Shown here: positions 7,190 through 16,196 of the stretch, piece by piece
Position numbering within the stretch: the first letter of the stretch is position 1
Layout: every line of letters begins with the position of its first letter
Assembly: GCA_022511345.1 (NCBI GenBank)
Contig: JAFLRR010000011.1
Span: forward strand, 25,930-89,929
DNA length: 64,000 bases
Reading direction: 5' to 3'
Source of the DNA: Alistipes sp.
Lineage (GTDB): Bacteria; Bacteroidota; Bacteroidia; Bacteroidales; Rikenellaceae
Program-made: the position numbers and the translations under genes
The notes under the pieces: generated by a model
What the model was told of the DNA's origin: nothing
Database searches by the model: none
What the model saw: only the letters and a program-made list of their open reading frames with translations

Positions 7190-9298
7190 TTACATCCAGC
7201 CCTTGTCGGCGGCGCCCTTGCGCACCGTGATTACGAACGACTGGCTCTCGCCGCCGGCCGAAACCGTAGCGCGCGTGTAACCCTCCCTGAGGCCCGTGAC
7301 CACTACCGACGTGCCCGACACCTCGGCCGAAGCTATCGAGCTGTCCTCGATGCTTACGGTGTAGCTCTTGTTGCGGCCGTCGGCGAAGTACATCGACGCA
7401 TAGACCTTGACCTGTCCGTCGACCGGCACATAGAGGTTGGGGAAGGTCATCTCCGTACCGCTGCCCTCGATAGCCTTGAGCAGCTTGGCGGCATTGAGCT
7501 GACCGCCCATCTTTCCGCGGAAGGTCGATATGTCGAGCGTGCGGTGCTGCGTCAGACCCAGGTCGGTAACCCAGTGGTAGAAGTCCTTGGAGCCCGTGAA
7601 CTTGTCATCGAGCTCCGTCACGTTCTCCAGAATCATGCGCCGGAACACGTCGGCCTTGAAGTGGCGGCGCAGCTGTGCCGCATACGACAGACCCAGAGCC
7701 GCCACGCCCGAGACGTGGGGGCAGGCCATCGACGTACCCTCCATGTAACCGTATCCCGAGGGACTGATGTTCAGCGGCAGCGTCGAGAGAATCACGCCCC
7801 GCTCGCCGCGGCTGCCGGTCACTACGTCCGACTCGGGCGATACGAGGTTGTAGTAGTAGTCCTGGTCGCCGCCCGGGGCCGATATGTCGGTTCCGGTGCT
7901 GTAGTTGCTGTATACCGCAGGGGTGAAGTCGGCGGCCGTGGCAGCCACGGATATGAAGTCGCCGTAGGCGCCGGGATATCCGGCCATGGGAGCCGACTCG
8001 TTGCCGGCAGCGAATACCGCAATGCCGCCCTCGATTACTCCGCTGGGCGAACCGGCATTGTGCACGAAGTAGTCGAGCGCATCCTTCTCGATGGGGCAGT
8101 ATGCCGCCCACATGTCGTCGGTAGTATATCCCGCGATGCCGCCGTACTCATAGGAGTTCGCCGCACCCGACGTATATCCCCAGCTGCACTGCAGTATCAC
8201 GGCGCCGTTGTCGGCCGCATACTTTATGGCGCGCACCTCGGCCAGCACGCTGGCCACATAGGGACCCGAGAATATCTGGCACGACATGAGCTTCACGCCG
8301 GGCAGCGAACCGCGGCCGCCGGCCGGCGAGCTGATGCCTATGCCGTTGTCGTTCGAGGCAGCTATCACGCCCGCCACATGGGTTCCGTGACCGGTGTCGT
8401 AGGCGTCGTCGGTCGAGATTACGCCCGTGTCGCGTGCGAAATTGTAGCCGTAGTAGTCGCCGGCATATCCGTTGCCGTCGTTGTCGGTGTGCGAGCGGTA
8501 GATTTCATCCTCGTTGTGCCACATGTTGTCGCGCAGGTCGGGGTGGTCGACCCAGATGCCCTCGTCGAGCACGGCCACAATAACCGACTCGTCGCCCGTG
8601 GAGAGTTTCCACGCCTGCTCGACCTGAATGTCGGCGCCGACAGCCACGCGGCCGTCGTTATACTCGCCCTCCTCATCCTGCTCGGGGCCGTCGCCGTTGT
8701 CGACAATGCCGTAGAGGTAGCCGCGGTTGACCATGTTCCACTGATACTTGAGCAGCGGGTCATTGAACTCGTCGCCCGAGGCGCGCGTGCGCATCGCTTC
8801 GGCAGCCTTGAGAGCCTTTTCGCTCAGTGGCACGGCCGGTTTGTTCCAGGCCTTCTTGATTTCGCGGTCGAAGACCACGGTGCGCACCTCGCCCAGCGCC
8901 GAGAGCCGCGAGGCCACCTCGGCCGTGGAGTAGTCGTCGCCGAAACGCACTGCATACCACAGGTGCAGCTCCGACTTGCGCGTGCGCTCCTCATGACGAG
9001 CATCGATTGGGAAGACGCGCTCGACGCGATAGGCGCCCACTATCTCCAGCACCTCGTCGACCGTGAGTATTCCCGAGCGGTCGGCCACGCCTCCCGCACG
9101 CGTGGCAGCGGCAGCCGCGGCGTCGAGAATGTCGCTCACATATGGCTCGAACTTCACGAACAGGATTCCGGGCTGTGCATCGGCCGGCATCTCATAGGTT
9201 GGCAGCTGAGCCGTTTCGTTTTTTTCGGAGGGCTCCTGCGTGCAGGCCGTCGCCAGGAGGGCCGCCGCCAGAGCATATCCGCAGAGATATCTTTTCAT
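7190..9298 (-). CDS. Subtilisin-like serine protease lipoprotein (S8)
   Basis: 702 aa. A lipobox (LLATAC, Cys19) makes it a lipoprotein. Residues about 40-150 form an N-terminal pro-domain-like region. The S8 catalytic domain follows with the full triad: Asp245 (VAVLDEG), His304 (HGTHVAG) and Ser523 (GTSMACPHVSG), with the oxyanion Asn433 (AAGNES). Residues about 620-695 look like a bacterial Ig-like domain (YTVSIEDSSIASAEVSGTSV). It should degrade protein outside or at the outer membrane. Sitting in a SusC/D operon with no sugar-active enzyme, it points to peptide uptake as the operon's task. Confidence 0.95.
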   Translation of the reverse strand: MKRYLCGYALAAALLATACTQEPSEKNETAQLPTYEMPADAQPGILFVKFEPYVSDILDAAAAAATRAGGVADRSGILTVDEVLEIVGAYRVERVFPIDARHEERTRKSELHLWYAVRFGDDYSTAEVASRLSALGEVRTVVFDREIKKAWNKPAVPLSEKALKAAEAMRTRASGDEFNDPLLKYQWNMVNRGYLYGIVDNGDGPEQDEEGEYNDGRVAVGADIQVEQAWKLSTGDESVIVAVLDEGIWVDHPDLRDNMWHNEDEIYRSHTDNDGNGYAGDYYGYNFARDTGVISTDDAYDTGHGTHVAGVIAASNDNGIGISSPAGGRGSLPGVKLMSCQIFSGPYVASVLAEVRAIKYAADNGAVILQCSWGYTSGAANSYEYGGIAGYTTDDMWAAYCPIEKDALDYFVHNAGSPSGVIEGGIAVFAAGNESAPMAGYPGAYGDFISVAATAADFTPAVYSNYSTGTDISAPGGDQDYYYNLVSPESDVVTGSRGERGVILSTLPLNISPSGYGYMEGTSMACPHVSGVAALGLSYAAQLRRHFKADVFRRMILENVTELDDKFTGSKDFYHWVTDLGLTQHRTLDISTFRGKMGGQLNAAKLLKAIEGSGTEMTFPNLYVPVDGQVKVYASMYFADGRNKSYTVSIEDSSIASAEVSGTSVVVTGLREGYTRATVSAGGESQSFVITVRKGAADKGWM

Positions 9299-9323
9299 TT
9301 GAGATCTGTTTTATCGCATTCGA

Positions 9324-11003
9324 CTAATCACCCTCGCCGTAGAAGTCGTCGTCGGGACGCGGCTTGGAGGTGTATACATCATAGTAGTAGTTCATGTTCA
9401 CGGGCACATTGTCGAAGCCGGCAGCCGTGCCGTCTATGGTGCGGCCCTCCTGCGAGAAGACCAGAATTTCGGGATACCACCAGTTGAGCGCCGGGTGGTA
9501 TAAAATCCAGTCGGGCAGGCTTCCCGTGAAGCGGTTGCCGTTGATGGTGAAGCGCTTGAGCTTGGGGCCCACCTTCGGTATGGCATTGTCCACGAGGAAC
9601 TGCGGCAGCGTATCCACGGCGTTGATATCCTCCTGCGAGTATGCGGGATAGTCCCTGAACTCGGGCAGCTTGCCGTTCAGGTAGTTGATGCCGAGCACCA
9701 GCGTATCCAGCTCGGGGAAGGCCATCATTCGCTCGAGCGGATGAGCCTCGCTGTACAATCCGGCAATCTCGTCGGTCGAGTAGACCATGTTGCTCAGGTC
9801 GGATACCTCGTGGCGGCGGTTGCCGTTGATTATGAAGGCGTGGAGCTTGGGGAAATTCTCGGGCGTGAAGATGCTCGGAATCTCGCTGAAGGAGTTGAAG
9901 CTAATGTCCAGATACTCCAGATTCTTCAGCTTGGCGAAGTTGTCCGAGAGTCGGTTCAGACCGTATGCCGAGATGGTCAGACGCTTCAGGTTCTGGCACA
10001 TCTGCTCGTCGGCAGTAAGGTACTCGCCCTCGTCGAGCGAGAACTGGAACGAGTTGACGTTGCTGAAGAACGTAAGCTCCTCGGCCACGTTGAGATACTG
10101 CACCTCATACGGCAGCGGTTCGCGCGTCTGGAACAGCAGGAAACTGGCCGCACGCACGCGGCCCTCCTTCTCGGGCGTATATCCGGGCATGCCCTTCTCC
10201 CAGAGCTGCACGCCGCTCCACTCGTTCATGGGGCGCGACAGGTCCCACTGCTCGGCCCACACGTTAATCGAGCGCATCACGCCCAGCAGCGCCAGCGAGT
10301 CGCCGCTGCGCGTAGGCTCGATGACCTCGGCGGCATCCTGCTGCACTCGCAGCACGTCGTTGCGGGCCATGTCGGCCTCGCCGCGGGGGTTGAACCTGAT
10401 TTCGGCAAAGGCGTTCTCGGGACGCGTCAGCGGCGTGGAGTTGATTTTCCAGTTGAAGCGCAGGTTCACCTCGCGCGGACGCACTCCGCGGTCGAGCTCT
10501 ACGCTGTACTTCTCGCACTCGAGCCAGCTCACGTTGTCGGGAATCTCGACCGCGAAATCGACGTTGGTCTTGACCTTCACGTCGAAATAGCGGGTTCCGT
10601 AGTCCGAGTAGTTGGGTATGACCACCTCGGCCTTGTCTAAGGTTATCTCATAGTCGAAGCCCTTCTGCGAAACCGATATCTCGCGGCGGTTGTCCGAAGC
10701 GGCATTCTGGCGCACGACGGTCACCGTACCGTTGCGCAGCGAGGTGACGACGGTCGAGTCGACATGTATGCGGCAGTCCACCGAGCCGCGGCCGTTGGCC
10801 GGCGATATGGTTATCCAGGGCTGGTTGGCCATGGCCGTCCATTCGCCCTCGGCCGAGACGCGTATGTTGAAGTCGCCGCCCGTTGCTTCGGCCTCGACCT
10901 TGTCGTTGTCGACACCGAAATCGACCGAAGCTCCGGCGTCGGTGCAGGCGCAGAACCAGAAGAGTGCTGCTGCCAGAAGCGATGCGGTTGATGTTATTTT
11001 CAT
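9324..11003 (-). CDS. BACON-domain and leucine-rich-repeat lipoprotein
   Basis: 559 aa lipoprotein (hydrophobic stretch ending in FWFCAC). Residues about 25-115 form a BACON domain (GGDFNIRVSAEGEWTA, then QPWITISPANGRGSVDC), followed by a second beta-sandwich, then leucine-rich repeats from about 330 (LKRLTISAYGLNRLSDNFAK, then LKNLEYLDISFNSFSEIP). BACON domains are thought to bind carbohydrate or mucin; LRRs bind protein. It is the fifth gene of the operon, 18 bases after the previous LRR gene. A surface substrate-binding role is likely, by position; no catalytic motif is seen. Confidence 0.88.
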   Translation of the reverse strand: MKITSTASLLAAALFWFCACTDAGASVDFGVDNDKVEAEATGGDFNIRVSAEGEWTAMANQPWITISPANGRGSVDCRIHVDSTVVTSLRNGTVTVVRQNAASDNRREISVSQKGFDYEITLDKAEVVIPNYSDYGTRYFDVKVKTNVDFAVEIPDNVSWLECEKYSVELDRGVRPREVNLRFNWKINSTPLTRPENAFAEIRFNPRGEADMARNDVLRVQQDAAEVIEPTRSGDSLALLGVMRSINVWAEQWDLSRPMNEWSGVQLWEKGMPGYTPEKEGRVRAASFLLFQTREPLPYEVQYLNVAEELTFFSNVNSFQFSLDEGEYLTADEQMCQNLKRLTISAYGLNRLSDNFAKLKNLEYLDISFNSFSEIPSIFTPENFPKLHAFIINGNRRHEVSDLSNMVYSTDEIAGLYSEAHPLERMMAFPELDTLVLGINYLNGKLPEFRDYPAYSQEDINAVDTLPQFLVDNAIPKVGPKLKRFTINGNRFTGSLPDWILYHPALNWWYPEILVFSQEGRTIDGTAAGFDNVPVNMNYYYDVYTSKPRPDDDFYGEGD

Positions 11004-11021
11004 AGTCGCTTTCGTTTTTCG

Positions 11022-13631
11022 TTATTGGAGCATTATGTCGCAGTTGAGGATATTCTGCGTCTTGTCATAGAAGAGGATGTAGGCACCCACGCTGTATGCA
11101 TAGCAGATATCCGAAGCGTCGAATGTGATGTTGGGGTTGTCGCTGATGTCCAGATAGTAAATCAGCGTCGAGATGGTCTCGTTGACGGTTCGTATGTCGT
11201 TCGAGCCGATGTAGAAGCCGCGCAGACCCTTGTGCGTAAAGAGGCTCGAAGGCCACTCGCGCAGACATCTCTCGCCTTCGGCGTCGCGCTGTCCGCGGAT
11301 TCCGTAGACGGTCAGATAGGGGCAGTACAAAGGCTCGTATGGGAAGGCGTCGAAGCGGTTGTACGACACGTCGATACCGTAGAGGTAGGGCAGCGCGCGG
11401 GCGTCGACATCCTCCGGCAGATCCCTGAGTTTGTTGTAGGTCAAATCGAGCGACGAGAGCGCATAGGCATTCTCATGCGAGAAGCAGCCCTTGGGGAACT
11501 CCTCCATGCCGCAGTTGGCCAGGTTCAGAGCGCCGATCTGCGAGCCGGGCTTGAACAGCTCGCCGGGGAAGGTCCTGAACTTGTTGCTCGAGAGCGAGAG
11601 CGTGTTGACGTTGATGCCTCGGTAGGATTCGCCGTTCTCCACGCCGTCGATGAGGTTGTAGGAGAAGTCCACCGACGACATGGTCACACGGGCCGTGGCC
11701 GAGAAGATGTCGGGAACCTTGGTCAGCAGGTTGTGCGTCACGGAGAAGGTCTCCATGTCGGCATAGTCGCAGAAGAAACCGTCCTCGGCGCGCGTGAGTT
11801 CGGTAATCCGGTTGTTGTCCAGATAGAGCTGCACGAGCATTATGTCGCGGCCGAAGGGCTCGACCTTGGATATGTTGTTCGACGAGAGGTCCAGAAGCAT
11901 CAGTCGCTTCATCAGGCGCATCTCCTCGGGCACATACTCCAGATTGTTGTGGTCGGCATAGAGAATCTGTATCGTCTCGTTGCCCTCCTCGTTGCGGGCC
12001 AGAGCCTTCAGACCTTCGAGAATCACCTCGGCCGTCCACTGCTTGTTGTTGCCTATGTTGAGCAGCTGCAGAGTCGGCATCTTGGCCACCGACATCGGGA
12101 ACTCGGTCATCTCGGGGCAGTTGTAGACCTCCAGGTCGGTGCACGACTCCAGCTCGGCCAGCGACTCGGGCAGAGTCTTTATGGGCGAGTTGGCTATGAA
12201 GAGCGTCGAGAGGTTCTTCAGGTTGCCTATCTGTTCGGATATTCCCGTCAGGCCGTTGCTCAGCTGGCCGTGGTTGTTGTCGTAGCGGTTTACCAGGAGC
12301 TGGTCGCCCGTATGGCGGTCGATAATCTCCGACTCTGAGTATTTGTCGTAGAGCGCGATTTCGGGGATGGATATTTCATGCTCCTTGAGGGCGCGGGCCA
12401 CGGGCTCCGAGAGCTGCGTCAGCGGATGCTTCGCGCGGCCGGCGGCCAGTGCGCGCTGCACCTTGTTCATGCCGGCATACTGGGGGTCGTCGGGGTTGAA
12501 CTCGAGCAGGTTAGAGTCGTTGTGCGAACCCAGATAGAGAGACTCGAGCGCCGTGAGCTGGCCGATGGCGTCGGGCAGCTCGCCGCGGATTCCGAAGTTG
12601 GTCAGATCCAGGCTCTGCACGCGGCCGTTGGTGTGGAGCACCACGCCGAACTGCGCACCCCACAGGTCGGGGTCCTTGTTGAAGTCCCAGTTGGCTCCGG
12701 GGAAGTAGTTCTCGCCGGCATAGTACCAGTGCTCGCCGTCGAGCGCATGCCATATCTCGTAGAGCGCATAGTAGTCGCGGATATACTCATCCGACTCGTG
12801 CAGGGGCACGGGCACCTCGGAGTTTGTCGTCATGTTGTCCTCGACGGTGAACGAGGCGTTGATATTGTTGATAGTCTCGAGTATCACCCTGCGGTTGTTC
12901 TTGAGCGTGCACGAACGGATTCCGTAGCGGCCGGCGCGCAGCGAGACGAGCGTGTCGCACCTGAGCACCGAGGTCTGGAATCCGGTGCCCGAGCCGTCGA
13001 ACTCGATGCTGAACTTAAGCGCGAGGTTCTCGAAGGTCGTGGTGCGGTTGCGGTCGATGTCCAGCACCGTCACATCGGCATACTTGGCCTCGTCGAAGGT
13101 GTAGGCGCGGGTGTCGGGGCGGTCTGTGAAGTCGGACATGTCCTTGTCGAAGGTGAACTGCACGTTGCCGCGCGGGGTGACCTCGACCGTCAGGTCGTGA
13201 ATGGCCAGGCCGCCCACCACGATGTCGAACTCGGACATTCCCGGCGCCGGCTGGCTCGAGTAGAGCAGCTCGTCGAGGGCGTCGTAGAGCTCGAAGCTGT
13301 TAATCACGTAGTGACCCTCGAGCAGCTGGAGCTTGTCGCTGCGCAGGCCCCACTCGGCCGACTCCTTGTCGGCATAGTTGAGCACCAGCGACTGGTTGAT
13401 TGACATGTTGCCGTACTGCATGTAGACCTTTATCTTGCATGCATCCGACAGATACGGCAACTCCGACACCAGTGCGCGCGACTGGTTCCCGTACGAGGCC
13501 GCCTTGTAGAGTTTGAACTGTACATAGCCGTAGTCCCGCTCGCGGTAGTCCGCGACCTTGTCCTCGGAGCACGAGGACATCAGCAGCGGCAGGGCCGCGA
13601 GGAGCATTGCGGCAAATCTGGTGATTTTCAT
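11022..13631 (-). CDS. Large leucine-rich-repeat surface lipoprotein (DUF4458-like)
   Basis: 869 aa from the ATG at 13631, chosen because the signal peptide with its lipobox (LLMSSC) starts there; the frame opens at 13676 but the extra 15 residues repeat MKIRD. The N-terminal 280 residues are beta-rich and resemble the DUF4458 region of Bacteroides surface proteins. From about residue 300 there are leucine-rich repeats over some 550 residues (LTALESLYLGS, LKNLSTLFIANSPIKTLPESLAEL, LMLLDLSSNNISKVEPF). LRR lipoproteins of this kind commonly bind proteins at the cell surface. It stands between the DUF4984-like gene and the BACON-LRR gene in one transcript. Confidence 0.88.
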   Translation of the reverse strand: MKITRFAAMLLAALPLLMSSCSEDKVADYRERDYGYVQFKLYKAASYGNQSRALVSELPYLSDACKIKVYMQYGNMSINQSLVLNYADKESAEWGLRSDKLQLLEGHYVINSFELYDALDELLYSSQPAPGMSEFDIVVGGLAIHDLTVEVTPRGNVQFTFDKDMSDFTDRPDTRAYTFDEAKYADVTVLDIDRNRTTTFENLALKFSIEFDGSGTGFQTSVLRCDTLVSLRAGRYGIRSCTLKNNRRVILETINNINASFTVEDNMTTNSEVPVPLHESDEYIRDYYALYEIWHALDGEHWYYAGENYFPGANWDFNKDPDLWGAQFGVVLHTNGRVQSLDLTNFGIRGELPDAIGQLTALESLYLGSHNDSNLLEFNPDDPQYAGMNKVQRALAAGRAKHPLTQLSEPVARALKEHEISIPEIALYDKYSESEIIDRHTGDQLLVNRYDNNHGQLSNGLTGISEQIGNLKNLSTLFIANSPIKTLPESLAELESCTDLEVYNCPEMTEFPMSVAKMPTLQLLNIGNNKQWTAEVILEGLKALARNEEGNETIQILYADHNNLEYVPEEMRLMKRLMLLDLSSNNISKVEPFGRDIMLVQLYLDNNRITELTRAEDGFFCDYADMETFSVTHNLLTKVPDIFSATARVTMSSVDFSYNLIDGVENGESYRGINVNTLSLSSNKFRTFPGELFKPGSQIGALNLANCGMEEFPKGCFSHENAYALSSLDLTYNKLRDLPEDVDARALPYLYGIDVSYNRFDAFPYEPLYCPYLTVYGIRGQRDAEGERCLREWPSSLFTHKGLRGFYIGSNDIRTVNETISTLIYYLDISDNPNITFDASDICYAYSVGAYILFYDKTQNILNCDIMLQ

Positions 13632-13683
13632 ATCTCGAATCTTCATATCTCGAATGGCTCTGTTTCGGTTGTGCACAATCGGT

Positions 13684-14595
13684 TTACATTCCGCCCTCGC
13701 GGTGCAGACGGTCGGCCTCCTCGTCGCTTATCCACTCCAGCACGTTGTAGAACTGGCCCACGGTGCCGTACATGTCGCCCAAATCCTCGACGTAGACATT
13801 CAGCCACAGCTCGACGAAGTTGCCGCACGGGTTGAAATAGGAGGGATAGACCGGGCTGGCGCCGCACAGCAGGCGGCCGTCACCATAGGTTATGCCGAAC
13901 GCCGAACCGGTGTCGCTTATTGTCTGCCCGCTGTCCATATCCACCAGCGGCTCGAGCGGCTCGCCCGGCTTGAAGCGGATGGATACGTCGTAGCCGTCAT
14001 AGAAGAAGTTCTTCAGTATCACGGCATCGGGGTCGTTGGCACTCGGCACGGTCTGAATCAGACGCTGGTAGCCCGAGATTCCGTACTGGTAGAGGAACAT
14101 CGAGGTCACCACGCACCAGCCCGTGAAGTTCTCGCGCACATAGGGGCAGACCTTCTGCATGACCACCTTGGTCTCGGTGCCGTAGAGCGGCGAGCGCAGC
14201 TGCTCGGGTATGACCAACCGCAGCACGAAGCCCAGCGAGTCTTCGTCGCCGATATTGTCGTAGATGCCTTTGACCTCGACGTCGGTGCGGGTCTGTCCGG
14301 CCTTGATGGTCAGCGTGTTCGAGCGCAGCATGTAGTGCCGGCGCTCGATGGCGTTGCTGCCGTCGTCGACAATCTCGACGCCTATGGTGCGGTCGTAGTC
14401 GCGCGTAACGGTCGACACGACCGGAACCTTGAAATAGTCGCCGCCCTGCTCGACGGCATATACGGCCGACTCGTCGGCGAACATGATGTACTCCGCATCG
14501 GAGTAGCGCGTATATTCGGTCTGGCACGCAAACAGGCCCAGCGCCGCAACGGCTGCCGCACCCGCAATCGAGACCATACGTTCAATCATCTTCAT
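13684..14595 (-). CDS. DUF4984-like lipoprotein of the SusC/D operon
   Basis: 303 aa lipoprotein (ALGLFAC lipobox near residue 24). The first 150 residues look like the BT_3987-type N-terminal beta-sandwich (YIMFADESAVYAVEQ, then DRTIGVEIVDDGSNAIE and TLTIKAGQTRTDVEV); the remainder carries aromatic-rich sequence (NFTGWCVVTSMFLYQYGISG) typical of DUF4984-like proteins. Such proteins often follow susD and are assumed to sit on the surface and bind ligand. It starts 55 bases after susD and ends 52 bases before the LRR gene. The family name is from recall and should be read as likely. Confidence 0.8.
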   Translation of the reverse strand: MKMIERMVSIAGAAAVAALGLFACQTEYTRYSDAEYIMFADESAVYAVEQGGDYFKVPVVSTVTRDYDRTIGVEIVDDGSNAIERRHYMLRSNTLTIKAGQTRTDVEVKGIYDNIGDEDSLGFVLRLVIPEQLRSPLYGTETKVVMQKVCPYVRENFTGWCVVTSMFLYQYGISGYQRLIQTVPSANDPDAVILKNFFYDGYDVSIRFKPGEPLEPLVDMDSGQTISDTGSAFGITYGDGRLLCGASPVYPSYFNPCGNFVELWLNVYVEDLGDMYGTVGQFYNVLEWISDEEADRLHREGGM

Positions 14596-14650
14596 ATCTG
14601 TGTCTGTTTCGGCCCGAGGCTCAAGCCTTCAGGCGTTGCTGTTTTCGTTA

Positions 14651-16183
14651 TCAACTGTTGCTCTCGTTGGGTTGAACCTTCGAGCCGGGCGCCTCGAGTT
14701 CGTGGCGCGGAATGGGCCATACGAACAGCGGAGCGCCGGCCTCGACCTTGAGCGAGCTGCCGCTCTCGATGGATTCGCTCTGTGGCGTGCGCTCGAAGCC
14801 CCTGCCCCAGCGCTTGAGGTCGTTCAGGCGGAATCCCTCCATGTAGAGCTCGCGCACGCGCTCGTCGGATATGGTCTGCAGCCAGTCGCCGTTCTCCGAG
14901 ACGGAGAGCTGGTAGCCCGAAGCCATGCGGTTGCGGCGCAGGGTGGTCAAATCGGACGATGCGCCCGCGAAGTCCTTGGTGCGGCAGCGCGCCTCGGCAC
15001 GTATGAGGTACTGCTCGGCCAGGCGGAAGACCTTGGGCTCGCAGACGTGGTAGAGGCGGTAGTTCTGGATGAGGTCTATGTTGCCGAAGTACTTGACCAG
15101 CAGAGGCCACTGGAGTCTGTGGGCATAACCCACCGTGGCGTCCGAGGCGAAATATGCATAGTAGCGCAGGTCGCCCGAGCCGTAGAGGTTGAGCACCCAC
15201 TGCGCCGGCACGTAGTCGGGATAGAAGTAGGTGAAGTCGGTGGTGTAGTTCAGGAAGACCTGACCCGTAGCCGTACCGTAATTATTATAGGTGTATCCGA
15301 TGTTGAATATCAGCTCGTAGCCTATGTCGTAGGTCCACATGTATTCGAACATGTTGACCGCCGTGCCCGACGAGTCGTAGCCGGCGACGGAGTTGGCGTT
15401 CGAGAGTTGGAACGACTTGTTGTCGATGCAGTAGGTCGCATACTTGATGGCCGTCTGCCAGTCGCACATGTAGAGCGCCGTGCGGGCATGCAGCGCATGT
15501 GCCGCAGCCAGCGACAGGTAGGGATTGCTGTAGGCATCGTCGTCCTCGTCCAGCAGGCTCTCGGCCTTTTCCAGGTCGCGGAGCACGAACTGCATCGACT
15601 CGTAGAGCGACGAACGCTCGGCGGTCTGCTCCACGCCGTACTTCTCGCGGATTACCACGCCCAGCTCGTTGCGGGCCGCCTCGTCCGACTCATAGGCCTT
15701 GCAGAAGCACTTGATGAGCTCCGAGTATGCCAGCGCGCGGGCCAGATAGACCTCGCCGGTGTAGGCGTCGAGAACCGTCACCTCGTCGTCGCTGGTCAGC
15801 GACGCGCGCACCTTCTCGACTCTGTCGAGGAAGAAGTTGCAGCGGCCGATGACGGTATATAGAGCCGAATAGACCGACTCGACATAGGTGTCGTTGCCGC
15901 GTATGTTCCACTGCCAGATGTCGCCGTAGGTGTTGCTGTATCCGTTGACGGCATAGACCAGATCGGCCTGTATGTCGGGCGCCAGGGTGAGGTAGCCGCC
16001 GAAGAGGGCGCCGCTCATGAGCGAGTTGTAGATGCCGGTGAGCACCTGCTCGGCATCGGAGAAGGTTGTCATCGCCTTGTCCTGGTCGATAGCCTGCCCG
16101 GGCTTCTTGTCCAGACACGCCACCGACGAAACGGCCAGAGCCGCAACAAGGAGCGTCTTTATGATGGTTGTGCGTAATAACAT
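14651..16183 (-). CDS. SusD/RagB-family nutrient-binding lipoprotein
   Basis: 510 aa. The signal ends in the lipobox AVSSVAC, and the mature protein begins LDKKPG as many SusD proteins do. TPR-like helices follow (AYTGEVYLARALAYSELIKCFCKAYES, near residue 125-150), then YLIRAEARCRTKDFAGASSDLTTLRRNR and the C-terminal RVRELYMEGFRLNDLKRWGRG block, all family marks. SusD proteins form a lid on the SusC channel and bind the substrate. It lies 13 bases after susC. Its partner genes make RagB-type peptide binding more likely than glycan binding. Confidence 0.95.
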   Translation of the reverse strand: MLLRTTIIKTLLVAALAVSSVACLDKKPGQAIDQDKAMTTFSDAEQVLTGIYNSLMSGALFGGYLTLAPDIQADLVYAVNGYSNTYGDIWQWNIRGNDTYVESVYSALYTVIGRCNFFLDRVEKVRASLTSDDEVTVLDAYTGEVYLARALAYSELIKCFCKAYESDEAARNELGVVIREKYGVEQTAERSSLYESMQFVLRDLEKAESLLDEDDDAYSNPYLSLAAAHALHARTALYMCDWQTAIKYATYCIDNKSFQLSNANSVAGYDSSGTAVNMFEYMWTYDIGYELIFNIGYTYNNYGTATGQVFLNYTTDFTYFYPDYVPAQWVLNLYGSGDLRYYAYFASDATVGYAHRLQWPLLVKYFGNIDLIQNYRLYHVCEPKVFRLAEQYLIRAEARCRTKDFAGASSDLTTLRRNRMASGYQLSVSENGDWLQTISDERVRELYMEGFRLNDLKRWGRGFERTPQSESIESGSSLKVEAGAPLFVWPIPRHELEAPGSKVQPNESNS

Positions 16184-16196
16184 ATTCTCGAACTCT

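Noticed and set aside
7544..9487. Plus-strand frame of 647 codons
   Set aside because: It is the reverse of the subtilase gene, whose triad is complete.
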